Shown in pieces: positions 27,886-37,194 of a stretch of DNA of 64,000 nucleotides (position 1 is the stretch's first letter; each line of letters begins with the position of its first letter). The position numbers were made by a program, and so were the translations under genes. The notes beneath the pieces were generated by a model. It worked only from the letters and a program-made list of their open reading frames with translations. It was not told the origin of the DNA and did no database searches. The stretch is from contig JACCEP010000001.1 in the NCBI GenBank assembly GCA_013416395.1, positions 186,001 through 250,000 of the forward strand. The letters run 5' to 3'. The DNA comes from Alcaligenaceae bacterium. Lineage in GTDB: Bacteria; Pseudomonadota; Gammaproteobacteria; Burkholderiales; Burkholderiaceae_B.

Positions 27886-28398
27886 TCAGGCCTTTAAGGC
27901 CTCGCGCTCTTGCTTGCGCAGACGCGTCTTGATGCGGTTTTGTTTGAGTACGGAAAGATACTCAACAAACACTTTGCCCAAAAGATGATCGAGCTCATGC
28001 TGCACACATACGGCCAGCAGGCCGTCAGCCTCGAACTCGAAGGGCTCGCCTTTTTCGTTAAGTGCCTTTACGCGAACGCTGGCTGCACGCTCAACCTCGT
28101 CATATATACCGGGTACCGACAGACAACCCTCTTCGTAAACCTGAACGTCGTCGCTTTTCCAGGTAATTTCGGGGTTAATGAGAACACGCAGGTCGTCGCC
28201 ATTTTCAGACACATCAATGACTACCACGCGCTCGTGCACATCAACCTGGGTAGCGGCCAGGCCGACGCCAGGCGCGTCGTACATGGTTTCAGCCATGTCA
28301 CGCACCAGTTGGCGAATGCGGTCGTCAACCACCTCAACGGGGCGGGCAACCTTGTGCAGGCGCGCATCTGGGTAGCGAAGAACGGGAAGAATAGCCAT
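27886..28398 (-). CDS. def: Peptide deformylase
   Basis: A 170-residue metalloenzyme removing the formyl group from nascent proteins. All three signatures are present: [17 protein letters not shown] (metal Cys) and QHELDHLLG (two metal His and catalytic Glu). It lies upstream of fmt, the usual pair, but the 100-base gap contains a strong hairpin. It is divergent from dprA. Confidence 0.97.
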   Translation of the reverse strand: MAILPVLRYPDARLHKVARPVEVVDDRIRQLVRDMAETMYDAPGVGLAATQVDVHERVVVIDVSENGDDLRVLINPEITWKSDDVQVYEEGCLSVPGIYDEVERAASVRVKALNEKGEPFEFEADGLLAVCVQHELDHLLGKVFVEYLSVLKQNRIKTRLRKQEREALKA

Positions 28399-28485
28399 TT
28401 AAAAGTCTCGATAATGCAGGTAATTTACGCTTATATGATAAATCAAACTTCAACTTTTGACTGGACAGTACGCAAGAAGTTCATA

Positions 28486-28503
28486 GCCGGCATGCTTGCC
28501 GGC
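28486..28503. other. Small hairpin in the def/dprA divergent region
   Basis: GCCGGCA and TGCCGGC form a 7-bp stem with a TGCT loop, 45 bases before dprA. There is no T-run. Its role is unknown; it could lie in the dprA leader. Confidence 0.35.
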
Positions 28504-28547
28504 GCTTGTATGTGTCACACTTAGACATATTCACACCTCAATAAGCC

Positions 28548-29735
28548 ATGCCTGTTCATTTGCCCATCGAAGAGCTTCGCGCCTGGATACGTCTTTCGCT
28601 CGAGCCGGGGCTTGGCCCCGTCCAGGCCAGGCAGCTACTGGCCACGGCCGGCCTGCCCCATGATGTGTATGCCCAGTCGGCTGCAGCGCTAAGCAAAGCC
28701 GTGCCTGAGGCTATGGCCCGGCAGCTGGCAGGCAGCGCTGATGCACGTACGCTGGCCACCATAGACGCCACGCTGGCCTGGCTAGCCCAGCCGCGCCACC
28801 ACATGCTGACGCTGGCCGACGCCAGTTACCCAACCAGTTTGCTCGACACCCATGACCCGCCCCTGCTGCTGTATGTCAACGGCGACCCTGCCCTGCTTTC
28901 ACGCCCGACCATTGCCATTGTAGGCGCACGCAGCGCCAGCCCCGCAGGCCAAGACAACGCGCGCGCTTTTGCCCAATTTCTGGCGGCCGAGGGCTGGTGC
29001 ATTATCAGCGGTCTGGCAGAAGGCATCGATGCAGCCGCTCACGAGGGTGCTCTGCTGGCCGGCCCCGAAGGCGGTGCCACGGTTGCGGTCCTGGGCACCG
29101 GCATAGACATTGTGTATCCAGCGCGCAATTTGCGCCTGGCCCACCAGATTGCCGAGCACGGCGCGTTGGTGTCTGAATTTCCGTTGGGCACCCGAGCCAT
29201 CAAACATCAGTTTCCACGACGCAACCGGCTGGTTGCCGGCATGGCCCGCGGCGTACTGGTGGTTGAAGCGGCCAGGCAAAGTGGTTCGCTGATTACCGCG
29301 CGTCTGGCCGGAGAACTAGGACGCGAGGTGTTTGCCATACCCGGGTCGATTCACTCTCCGCTATCGCGCGGTTGTCATGCCCTCATCCGCCAAGGCGCAA
29401 AGCTGGTCGAATCAGGCCGGGACATACAAGATGAACTCGGTCAGCCCCGCGCCAACACCTTGCCGCGCGATCGAGGCGCTGGCCACAACAAATCTGGCAA
29501 GCCGCACGGCCAGCACGCAACCCCGGCCAAGGCAGCCGCCCCATCTGACTATGCACCGGCTTCCGTGCCCGCCCAGGTTCTTGAAGCGCTGGGGCATGAC
29601 CCTGTGCATGTAGACCTTCTGGCCACACGCACGGGGCTTGCTCTGCCCGAACTGCAGGCAGCATTGCTAAAGCTTGAGCTGTCTGATGCCGTGGCACGCC
29701 TGCAAGATGGCCGCTACCAGCGCAGGCAGCCCTAA
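28548..29735 (+). CDS. dprA: DNA-processing protein DprA
   Basis: A 395-residue protein that loads RecA onto incoming single-stranded DNA in transformation. The N-terminal region (1-95) is SAM/HhH-like. The Rossmann-like core has IVGARSASPAGQDNARAFA, SGLAEGIDAAAHEGAL, VLGTGIDIVYPARN, FPRRNRLVAGMARGVLVVEA and GSLITARLAGELGREVFAIPG. A C-terminal winged helix follows a Lys/Pro-rich linker. It is divergent from def, as in related genomes. Confidence 0.95.
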   Translation: MPVHLPIEELRAWIRLSLEPGLGPVQARQLLATAGLPHDVYAQSAAALSKAVPEAMARQLAGSADARTLATIDATLAWLAQPRHHMLTLADASYPTSLLDTHDPPLLLYVNGDPALLSRPTIAIVGARSASPAGQDNARAFAQFLAAEGWCIISGLAEGIDAAAHEGALLAGPEGGATVAVLGTGIDIVYPARNLRLAHQIAEHGALVSEFPLGTRAIKHQFPRRNRLVAGMARGVLVVEAARQSGSLITARLAGELGREVFAIPGSIHSPLSRGCHALIRQGAKLVESGRDIQDELGQPRANTLPRDRGAGHNKSGKPHGQHATPAKAAAPSDYAPASVPAQVLEALGHDPVHVDLLATRTGLALPELQAALLKLELSDAVARLQDGRYQRRQP

Positions 29736-29875
29736 TGCGCCAACGGGCTCGTACCCGCCGCCGCAGCGTAAAGCCAGGAATGGCCGCCAGCGGCCTGTGC
29801 CCTCACTTACAGGCTAAAATCAGCTCAGGCGGGCTCGAGACACCCGCAGCACCGCATTATTAAAGGAATACAACC

Positions 29876-30784
29876 ATGTCATTGCCGGATAAAGTAAAAA
29901 TTGTCGAGGTGTCGCCGCGCGATGGCCTGCAAAACGAAAAAAACTTCATTGACACCGCTATAAAAATTGAACTGGTAAACCGGCTTTCACAGGCAGGGTT
30001 CGCCAACGTCGAAGCTGTATCATTTGTTTCTCCCAAGTGGGTGCCGCAAATGGCTGACGGGGCCGAGGTCATGGCCGGCATACACCGCCGCCCTGGCACG
30101 ATTTATTCAGCCCTAACGCCCAATATGCGCGGCCTGGAGGCAGCTCTGGCTGCTGGCGTGGATGAAGTGGTTATTTTTGGTGCCGCCAGCGAAGCGTTTT
30201 CGCAAAAAAACATTAACTGCAGCATTGAAGAATCCATCGCCCGGTTTGAGCCGGTAGCTCATGCCGCCAAAGAAGCCGGCCTGCGCTTGCGCGGCAGCAT
30301 CAGCTGTGCGCTGGGCTGCCCCTACCAGGGCGAAACCCCGATCGCATCCACGGTTAATGTTGCCCGCCGCTTTCTGGCGCTGGGCTGCGACGAAATCGAC
30401 GTGGCCGACACTATAGGGGTGGGCACGGCCCGCCGCGTGGGCGAAGTAATGCGCGCCGTTACCGAAGTGGTCGATGCCTCACGCGTCGCCGGTCACTTTC
30501 ATGACACCTATGGGCAGGCATTGGCCAACATTTTGGCCGCCATGCAAGCTGGCATACACATTTTTCACAGTTCAGTGGCTGGCCTTGGCGGATGCCCCTA
30601 TGCCAAGGGTGCGACGGGCAACGTCGCCACCGAAGACGTGTTGTACATGCTGCACGGCATGGGCATAGAAACCGGCGTTGATCTTGACGCCGTCATCGAC
30701 ATCGGCCAATGGATTTCTGGCCATGTCGGCAAAAAGCCCGCCAGCCGCGCGGGCAACGCAATGGCAGCCAAAAAAGCGGCCTAA
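29876..30784 (+). CDS. mvaB: Hydroxymethylglutaryl-CoA lyase
   Basis: A 302-residue TIM-barrel enzyme that splits HMG-CoA into acetyl-CoA and acetoacetate in leucine breakdown. It shows SPRDGLQNEKNF (catalytic Arg and metal Asp) and the family signature GLGGCPYAKGATGNVATED with the catalytic Cys. An AAAGGAA precedes the ATG. The other leucine-catabolic genes are not adjacent. A related DRE-TIM lyase substrate cannot be excluded but the signature is complete. Confidence 0.93.
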   Translation: MSLPDKVKIVEVSPRDGLQNEKNFIDTAIKIELVNRLSQAGFANVEAVSFVSPKWVPQMADGAEVMAGIHRRPGTIYSALTPNMRGLEAALAAGVDEVVIFGAASEAFSQKNINCSIEESIARFEPVAHAAKEAGLRLRGSISCALGCPYQGETPIASTVNVARRFLALGCDEIDVADTIGVGTARRVGEVMRAVTEVVDASRVAGHFHDTYGQALANILAAMQAGIHIFHSSVAGLGGCPYAKGATGNVATEDVLYMLHGMGIETGVDLDAVIDIGQWISGHVGKKPASRAGNAMAAKKAA

Positions 30785-30790
30785 TCACGT

Positions 30791-31267
30791 ATGCATCCGC
30801 ACCCGCCCGGCCCTCTTGCCGACGAACACGCCCAATTGCTTGAGCAGATTGGGCCTCTACCTATCAAGGGCAAAGCCTGGCCCACGTGGATCAAGGCTCT
30901 GGCTGTGGCTATTATGGTGCTGATAGGTTTTCAGATTGTATATACGGCCTCCGGCCCCATCGGGCGCACCATTAGCCCGATGGTGTCTGGCAGTATTATT
31001 TTGTGCTTTCTCGGCCTGGTCGTGCTTACCCGCTACATGCTGGTTTCCGAAACCACAATTACCGAATCCGGCATAGAGCAATCGTGGCTGGGCCGCCGCG
31101 AAGTGGCCTGGGAAGACATTCAATTTGCCAAATTTGTGCCGCTGCTGGCATCGAAGCGACTGATTTGCTTTACCCGCCGGGGCCGCCCGGTAAGCTTTCA
31201 GGCAGGCACGCGCGAATTGCAGACCGCCTTTGCCTATATTTCGCTGGTATACCGGCGTCGCCGCTAG
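30791..31267 (+). CDS. Membrane protein with PH-like domain, unknown function
   Basis: A 158-residue protein with two transmembrane helices (about 34-52 and 66-85). A short soluble C-terminal domain (ETTITESGIEQSWLGRREVAWEDI split near residue 95) resembles bacterial PH-type domains (EbsA/YdbT-like). It starts six bases after the HMG-CoA lyase gene and is probably co-transcribed. No function is known to me. Confidence 0.7.
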   Translation: MHPHPPGPLADEHAQLLEQIGPLPIKGKAWPTWIKALAVAIMVLIGFQIVYTASGPIGRTISPMVSGSIILCFLGLVVLTRYMLVSETTITESGIEQSWLGRREVAWEDIQFAKFVPLLASKRLICFTRRGRPVSFQAGTRELQTAFAYISLVYRRRR

Positions 31268-31299
31268 GCCACGCCGGTAGCAAATAACGAAGCGCTGCG

Positions 31300-32316
31300 T
31301 TACCTGATGGGCAGGCCGTACATAAGCCCGCCGTCTGTCCATAAGGCATTCAGGCCACGCTGTATTTTAAGCGGGCTACCCAAGCCTACGGTTCGATCAA
31401 AGCTCTCACCATAATTGCCAACCTGCTTGACGATGTTGTAAGCCCATTTTTCGTCAACGCCCATGTTTTTGCCAGCGCCTTCAGTAACCCCGAGCAGACG
31501 CATGATATTGGGGTTAGTGCTTTTAAGCTGCTCATCGACATTTTTGGAAGTAACGCCGTACTCTTCAGCGTTAATCATGGCATTGAGCGACCACTTTACG
31601 ATATTGAGCCAGCGGTCATCGCCCTGACGCACAAATGGCCCCAGCGGTTCTTTTGAAATAATTTCGGGCAGCACCTGGTAGTCATCGGGGCTGGACATTT
31701 TTGAGATACGAATAGACGCCAGGCCGGACGCGTCGGTGGTGAATACATCGCAACGCCCGGAAGCAAAGGCATTGACCACCTCATTAAACTGCTCAATGAC
31801 CACGGGCTGATACTTAACACCATTGGCGCGGGCCCAGTCAGCCATCGTGTTTTCATTGGAAGTGCCCGTCTGCATGCACACTGACGCACCGTCAAGCTCT
31901 TTGGCGCTCTTCACGCCCAGCGACTTATTGACCAGAAAGCCCTGGCCGTCATAAAAGTTGACGCCGGCTGCGATGGCGCCCAGTGCGGTATCACGCTGCT
32001 GGGTTACGGTGGTGTTGCGCGCCAGCAGATCGATTTCGCCAGATTGCAAGGCCGTAAAGCGTTGCTGCGAATTAAGAGGCACGGCCTTGAACTTGGCGGC
32101 ATCGCCCAGAACCGCAGCCGCCACCGCGCGGCACATATCGATGTCTAGCCCCTGCCACTCGCCTTTTGCATCGGGCGCAGAGAAACCCGCAAAGCCAGTT
32201 GTTACCCCGCAATGCAGAACGCCGCGGCTTTTAACAACGTCGAGTGTGTCGGCCTGTGCCGCCTGAAAGCCAGCCAGCAGCGCGACAGCGCCCACGGCAT
32301 ACCTGAAATAGCGCAT
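31300..32316 (-). CDS. Amino-acid ABC transporter substrate-binding protein (AapJ/BztA type)
   Basis: A 338-residue periplasmic protein with a signal peptide (YAVGAVALLAGFQAAQA). A type 3 solute-binding fold follows, with SRGVLHCGVTTGFAGFS, GLDIDMCRAVAAAVLG, LNSQQRFTALQSGEIDLLARN and FTTDASGLASI. Its length and motifs match general L-amino-acid (glutamate/aspartate-type) receptors. The start at 32316 has AGGGGAA upstream. No permease or ATPase gene is adjacent, so its membrane partners lie elsewhere. Confidence 0.88.
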   Translation of the reverse strand: MRYFRYAVGAVALLAGFQAAQADTLDVVKSRGVLHCGVTTGFAGFSAPDAKGEWQGLDIDMCRAVAAAVLGDAAKFKAVPLNSQQRFTALQSGEIDLLARNTTVTQQRDTALGAIAAGVNFYDGQGFLVNKSLGVKSAKELDGASVCMQTGTSNENTMADWARANGVKYQPVVIEQFNEVVNAFASGRCDVFTTDASGLASIRISKMSSPDDYQVLPEIISKEPLGPFVRQGDDRWLNIVKWSLNAMINAEEYGVTSKNVDEQLKSTNPNIMRLLGVTEGAGKNMGVDEKWAYNIVKQVGNYGESFDRTVGLGSPLKIQRGLNALWTDGGLMYGLPIR

Positions 32317-32423
32317 AACATTCCCCTTTTTTGAAAACACGAAAGTTTTCCTGAATGTTACTTCAATCGGCCCGGGCCGACAGTTTATAAGCTTATGCCA
32401 CGGGCCGAAGACGCCAAGGGCAC

Positions 32424-33704
32424 TTATTCGTAGCTTCTGACGTCGTCAATGACCTTGCCGTCGTTGGGCAGACTGCCTACGGCCACGGGCTCAATGTTGA
32501 CGCGCAACTTGGTCAGTTCGCGCACCGATTCTGCCAGATGATCGAGGGTTTCAGGCTTGACGCCGTCAAGCTCGGCCTTGAGCACCATAACGTCATTACC
32601 CATGCTGCCACTGACTACCAGACGAGCCTTGAGTACTTCGGGATGGCGCTTAAGCACGCCTGCTACCTGCCCAGGATGCACGAACATACCTCGCACTTTG
32701 GTGGTCTGGTCTGCCCTACCCATCCAGCCCTTGATACGCAGGTTGGATCGCCCGCAGGGTGATGTACCCTGCAAAAGGGCCGACAAATCGCCCGTGCCAA
32801 AGCGCACCAGAGGGTAATCAGGGTTGAGCGTTGTAACCACCACCTCGCCTACCTCTCCGTCTGGCACTGGCTCGCCCGTACCGGGCCGCACGATTTCCAG
32901 GATGATGTCTTCATTAACCACCAGCCCTTCCCGTGCTTCTGTTTCGTAGGCCATCATGCCCAGATCAGCGCTGCCATAGGCCTGGTAACCCTCTATGCCA
33001 TGCTCTGCGAACCAGGCACACAACGAAGGTGGAAAAGCCTCGCCGGAAAACAGCGCGCGTTTTAACGACGGCAGCTCCACCTGCATTTGTGCCGCCTTTT
33101 CCAGGATGATTTTCAGGAAGCTTGGTGTGCCGGTATAGGCGGCAGGCGCCAGATCAGCAATTGCCTGAACCTGCAGTTCAGTTTGCCCCACACCGCCCGG
33201 AAAAACAGTACAGCCCAATGCATGGGCAGCGGTCTCCATCATCGACCCCGCAGGCGTGAAGTGATAAGAGAAGCAGTTATAAACCAGGCCACCATGTTCA
33301 AAGCCTGCCGCATGGAGTGCCCGCGCAAACCCCCAATAATCCGGGCGGTGGCTTTCAGGCTCATAAATAGGGCCTGGAGAGGCAAACACGCGAGCGGCTT
33401 CGCCCCAGCCTATGGCCGAGAATCCACCGAAGACCCGTTCTCCTTCAGGCAAGTCGGCAGCACCTGCGCCCTGCCTTACCGCCAGTTGTGTCTGGAGCAG
33501 ATCGCTCTTGCGGATAACCGGGATACGATGCAGGTCAGACCGCTGTCGTATGGCCTCTGGGTCAACACCCTGAAGCTGCTGCGCAATCGCCGGCGCACGT
33601 TTCTTGGCGCGCTGCAGTGCTGCAGGAAGGCGTTCAAACAGCAAACGCTCGCGCTCGTCCAGGGGAGCAGCTTCGCGCTCCTCAAAAAAATGTCTCATGT
33701 TCAT
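32424..33704 (-). CDS. Phenylacetate-CoA ligase-like (PaaK family) AMP-dependent ligase
   Basis: A 426-residue member of the adenylate-forming PaaK-like family. It shows AYTGTPSFLKIILEKA, YQAYGSADLGMMAYE, RFGTGDLS and a C-terminal RIKGWMGRADQTTKVRGMFVHPGQV (A8-type region). It would activate an aromatic or other carboxylate to its CoA thioester. It is the last gene of the operon containing a Liv-type transporter and a long-chain acyl-CoA ligase, eight bases after livF. The substrate is unknown. Confidence 0.87.
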   Translation of the reverse strand: MNMRHFFEEREAAPLDERERLLFERLPAALQRAKKRAPAIAQQLQGVDPEAIRQRSDLHRIPVIRKSDLLQTQLAVRQGAGAADLPEGERVFGGFSAIGWGEAARVFASPGPIYEPESHRPDYWGFARALHAAGFEHGGLVYNCFSYHFTPAGSMMETAAHALGCTVFPGGVGQTELQVQAIADLAPAAYTGTPSFLKIILEKAAQMQVELPSLKRALFSGEAFPPSLCAWFAEHGIEGYQAYGSADLGMMAYETEAREGLVVNEDIILEIVRPGTGEPVPDGEVGEVVVTTLNPDYPLVRFGTGDLSALLQGTSPCGRSNLRIKGWMGRADQTTKVRGMFVHPGQVAGVLKRHPEVLKARLVVSGSMGNDVMVLKAELDGVKPETLDHLAESVRELTKLRVNIEPVAVGSLPNDGKVIDDVRSYE

Positions 33705-33712
33705 TCCTGTCG

Positions 33713-34543
33713 CTAGGCTAGCCAGCGTTTGCGTCGTCGATAGAACTTGGTGTCGCGGAAACTCTTGCGTTCGCCGCTGGACACACCGAGATAGAATTCT
33801 TTTACGTCTTCGTTTTCGGCCAGCTCTTTTGCTTCGCCGTCCATCATCACGCGGCCGTTTTCAAGAATGTAGCCGTAGTCTGAATAACGCAGCGCAATAT
33901 TTGTGTTCTGCTCGGCCAGCAAAAAGCTGACACGCTCACGCTGGTTAAGGTCGCGCACAATTTCGAAGATTTCTTCGACAATTTGTGGCGCCAGCCCCAT
34001 TGATGGCTCGTCGAGCAAAATCATGTTGGGGTTAGCCATCAGCGCCCGACCAATTGCCGTCATTTGCTGTTCGCCCCCTGAGGTGTAACCGGCCTGGCTG
34101 GTTCTACGCTGCTTTAGCCGAGGAAAATACTGATACACCTTGTCCAGTGATGCAGTCAACTCACCCCGGCTGATTTTGCGCGTGTACGCACCGGTGTACA
34201 GGTTTTCTTCAATGGTCAAATGGCCAAAGCAATGACGCCCTTCCATCACTTGCACGACGCCGCGCTTGACCAGGTCGGCAGGCGTCAGCTTATCGATGCG
34301 CTCGCCCCGATAATCGATACTGCCTTTGGTGACATCGCCCCGTTCCGCACGCAGCAGATTGGACACTGCGCGCAGCGTCGTTGTTTTGCCGGCGCCATTG
34401 GCCCCCAGCAACGCAACAATCTTGCCTTCAGGCACGCACAGCGATACGCCTTTGAGCACCAGGATAACGTGGTTGTAGATGACTTCGATCCCGTTGACGT
34501 TCAGCAGAATAGTCTGCTCCGGCGTCTCGACATTCGCATTCAT
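33713..34543 (-). CDS. livF: Liv-type ABC transporter ATP-binding protein (LivF-like)
   Basis: A 276-residue ABC ATPase: Walker A GANGAGKTTT, signature TSGGEQQMTAIGRALM, Walker B ILLDEPSMGLAPQIVEEIF. The C-terminal extension (about 30 basic residues) exceeds a typical LivF. It belongs to the branched-chain/aromatic acid uptake family (HAAT). The hairpin at 34573-34594 separates it from the binding-protein gene. Confidence 0.92.
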   Translation of the reverse strand: MNANVETPEQTILLNVNGIEVIYNHVILVLKGVSLCVPEGKIVALLGANGAGKTTTLRAVSNLLRAERGDVTKGSIDYRGERIDKLTPADLVKRGVVQVMEGRHCFGHLTIEENLYTGAYTRKISRGELTASLDKVYQYFPRLKQRRTSQAGYTSGGEQQMTAIGRALMANPNMILLDEPSMGLAPQIVEEIFEIVRDLNQRERVSFLLAEQNTNIALRYSDYGYILENGRVMMDGEAKELAENEDVKEFYLGVSSGERKSFRDTKFYRRRKRWLA

Positions 34544-34572
34544 GATTTGGGTTCCTGCCGTTGATTCGACCA

Positions 34573-34594
34573 GCCGCCGGAAAATCCCGGCGGC
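34573..34594. terminator. Hairpin 3' of the livJ-like gene (attenuator or RNA-stabilising stem)
   Basis: GCCGCCGG and CCGGCGGC form a perfect 8-bp GC stem with loop AAAATC, 18 bases past the binding-protein stop in the direction of transcription. There is no T-run. Such stems often stabilise the mRNA of abundant binding proteins relative to downstream genes. Confidence 0.55.
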
Positions 34595-34611
34595 CGGTTC
34601 AGCGCGTCAGC

Positions 34612-35943
34612 CTAGCCTTCGCTTGCGCAGTCGCGTACTGTCAGCTTCTTTTCCTGCGCGTATTTGGCGCTCAGGTCTTTGATCAGCGGATCGACATACT
34701 GCTTGTCGGACTGATACCAGTCAGAAACCACGTTGAACTTCTTGCCGTCCCACTGAATAATGCGCGCCCAGTCGTCGCCCATGTGGTTGGCGCATGAGGT
34801 TTTGACCGGCTGCATCAGCTTGGCAAAGCCTAGCTCTTCGAGCCGCTCTTTGGTGAGGTTGAGGTTTTCCATGCCCCACTGCACTTGCTCAGGCGTCATA
34901 TGCTTGCCCTTGCCGTACTTCTCTTGTGCTGTACGTATGGCTTCAACCTGCAGCATTGAGATCATGAGGCCGCGGGTGTAGGCGATGGTCCCAAAGTATT
35001 TGCCATCATCATCTGTGCCCTGACCCTTGTCGTACACATACTTTTTCAGGTCTTCATGCACTCGGCCATGCTCGGCACTGTTGTGGATAGTGATGCCGTT
35101 GTAGCCCTTGGCAACGTCACCCAGATCCTGTACGTCGTTTTCGGAACTGGCCCACCATATCGCATACATTTTGTCGCGCGGATACCCAACGGCCTGCGCC
35201 TCACGGATTGCCGTGGGCGTCATAATGCCAGCACTCCACAGCAGCACGTAGTCAGGACGCTCTTTGCGGATCTGCAACCAGGTTGATTTTTGCTCCACAC
35301 CTGGTGCTGTTACCGGATACAGCAAGAGATCAAAACCATTTTTCTCCGAACGGGCCTTCAACAAATGAATGGGCTCTTTACCGTAAGGCGAGTCGTGATA
35401 AACCAGCGCAATCTTCTTGCCCTTGAGTTTGTCTTCGCCCCCGACCTTCTTGGCAATGTCCTGGATCATGACGTCGGCGGCCGTCCAGTACGACCCGAGC
35501 AAGGGGAAGTTCCACTTGAACACCGAGCCATCGGCAGACTGCGACAGCCCGTAGCCCATGGTGACCACAGACACATGATCGTTAAAGGCCTTGTCGGTCA
35601 CGGCAAAGGTAATACCTGTGGACTGGGTATCAAAGCTCGATGCCCCGCCATTCTTGTCTTTTAGTCTTTCGTAGCACTCAACGCCTTTGTCTGTCGCGTA
35701 CGCGGTTTCGCACTCTTCGTAGACAATTTTTACGCCGTTAATGCCACCATCACGTGCGTTGACAAGCTTGAGGTAATCCATTTTGCCGTCCGCCCAAGGT
35801 ATGCCCAGTGGTGCGAACGAGCCCGTGCGGTAAGCGAGCAGCGGTATAAATTGCTCGTCGGCGGCGGCGGCCGGCAACGAGGCCGTCGCCAGCGTGCTAC
35901 CTGCGGCAAGCAGAGCAGCTGCCAATTTAATAGATAGTTTCAT
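34612..35943 (-). CDS. livJ: Liv-type ABC transporter substrate-binding protein
   Basis: A 443-residue type 1 periplasmic binding protein with a signal peptide (LAAALLAAGSTLATASLPAAAA). The body carries DEQFIPLLAYRTGSFAPLG, VNARDGGINGVKIVYEECE and YHDSPYGKEPIHLL. It is longer than leucine-binding proteins and resembles receptors associated with aromatic or fatty-acid-type ligands in betaproteobacteria; the ligand is unknown. The start at 35943 has AGGAG upstream (strong). It lies between livM and livF. Confidence 0.9.
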   Translation of the reverse strand: MKLSIKLAAALLAAGSTLATASLPAAAADEQFIPLLAYRTGSFAPLGIPWADGKMDYLKLVNARDGGINGVKIVYEECETAYATDKGVECYERLKDKNGGASSFDTQSTGITFAVTDKAFNDHVSVVTMGYGLSQSADGSVFKWNFPLLGSYWTAADVMIQDIAKKVGGEDKLKGKKIALVYHDSPYGKEPIHLLKARSEKNGFDLLLYPVTAPGVEQKSTWLQIRKERPDYVLLWSAGIMTPTAIREAQAVGYPRDKMYAIWWASSENDVQDLGDVAKGYNGITIHNSAEHGRVHEDLKKYVYDKGQGTDDDGKYFGTIAYTRGLMISMLQVEAIRTAQEKYGKGKHMTPEQVQWGMENLNLTKERLEELGFAKLMQPVKTSCANHMGDDWARIIQWDGKKFNVVSDWYQSDKQYVDPLIKDLSAKYAQEKKLTVRDCASEG

Positions 35944-36106
35944 CTCCTGGTCCTCCTGAAGGTGTCTCAATGCACCGTTTGTATGTGGCCGGTCGATCCG
36001 GGATGGCCCGGCCGGGTTGCTGCATTACTGACTACTAGAAAAGCTGTAGCGAACTGCGTAAAAATTTATAGGGCGTTGTGGCTTATTAATAACCCCTGGC
36101 CGCGCG

Positions 36107-37171
36107 CTAATGCGGAAAAGGCCAGAGTCTCAGTTTTTCTTTTCCTATGCTCCAGAGTCGGGCGAGGCCGTGCGGTTCAACAATAAGGAAGAACACAATC
36201 AATGCACCGAACACCATGTGTTCAATATGCGAAGCAGTGTCTACGCCCAGGTTAAGACCGAACATATGCGGGACGTTGGTAAGAAACACAGGCAGCAATA
36301 CCATAAAAGCCGCTCCGAAAAAGCTGCCAACAATGGATCCCAACCCGCCGATAATGACAATGAACAGTAGCTGCAGCGAACGTGTCAGGTCAAACGCCAG
36401 CGGCTCCCACGAACCCAGGTGAACGAATGCCCACAAAGCGCCCGCCACACCGATAATGAACGAACTTACGGCGAACGCGGTCAGCTTGGCATACATGGGG
36501 CGTATGCCGATAACGGAAGCCGCCACGTCCATGTCACGTATGGCCATCCACTGCCGTCCGATGGCGCCGCGCACCAGGTTCTTGGCCAGAAGTGCAAACA
36601 CGACGACAAAGATCAGCACAAACATATATCGCTGCACGGGCGTCTGCACGGGCAACCCGAACGCATACAGCGCGGGAACCGACACGTTGCCTGACGACGA
36701 ATAGTTGGTGAAATAAGGAATGCGCAGAAACGCCCAGTCCATGAAAAACTGGGCAGCCAGTGTGGTCACGGCCAGGTACAGACCGCGGATGCGCAGACTG
36801 GGTACGCCGAACACGACGCCAGCCAGGGTGGCAAACACACCACCAAGCAGTATCTGCAGCACCAGCGGCATGGCCGGAATGCGTACGCCGAAGTTCCAGG
36901 CTGCATACGCACCCACGGCCATGAAGGCGCCCGACCCGATAGAGATCTGACCGCAATACCCCACAAGAATATTCAGACCGATCGCTGCCAGCGACAGTAT
37001 CAGAAAGGGAATAAGTATGGCCTGCAAGAAGTAACTGGACGCAAGCAGTGGCGTTGCTATAAATGCCAGCACCAGCACCAGCAGCATGAACACCCTGTCC
37101 TGACGGATCGGGAAGATCTGCTGATCAGCACGATATGTACTCTTGAATTGGCCGTTTTCACGATAAAACAT
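36107..37171 (-). CDS. livM: Liv-type ABC transporter permease (LivM-like)
   Basis: A 354-residue inner-membrane permease with about eight to nine hydrophobic segments. It has the family region ILVGYCGQISIGSGAFMAVGAYAAW split near residue 70 and the EAA-like loop around GRQWMAIRDMDVAASVIGI. It pairs with the LivH-like permease 23 bases upstream in the transcript. Confidence 0.93.
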   Translation of the reverse strand: MFYRENGQFKSTYRADQQIFPIRQDRVFMLLVLVLAFIATPLLASSYFLQAILIPFLILSLAAIGLNILVGYCGQISIGSGAFMAVGAYAAWNFGVRIPAMPLVLQILLGGVFATLAGVVFGVPSLRIRGLYLAVTTLAAQFFMDWAFLRIPYFTNYSSSGNVSVPALYAFGLPVQTPVQRYMFVLIFVVVFALLAKNLVRGAIGRQWMAIRDMDVAASVIGIRPMYAKLTAFAVSSFIIGVAGALWAFVHLGSWEPLAFDLTRSLQLLFIVIIGGLGSIVGSFFGAAFMVLLPVFLTNVPHMFGLNLGVDTASHIEHMVFGALIVFFLIVEPHGLARLWSIGKEKLRLWPFPH

Positions 37172-37194
37172 AGTCTATTCCTGATCTTATGTCG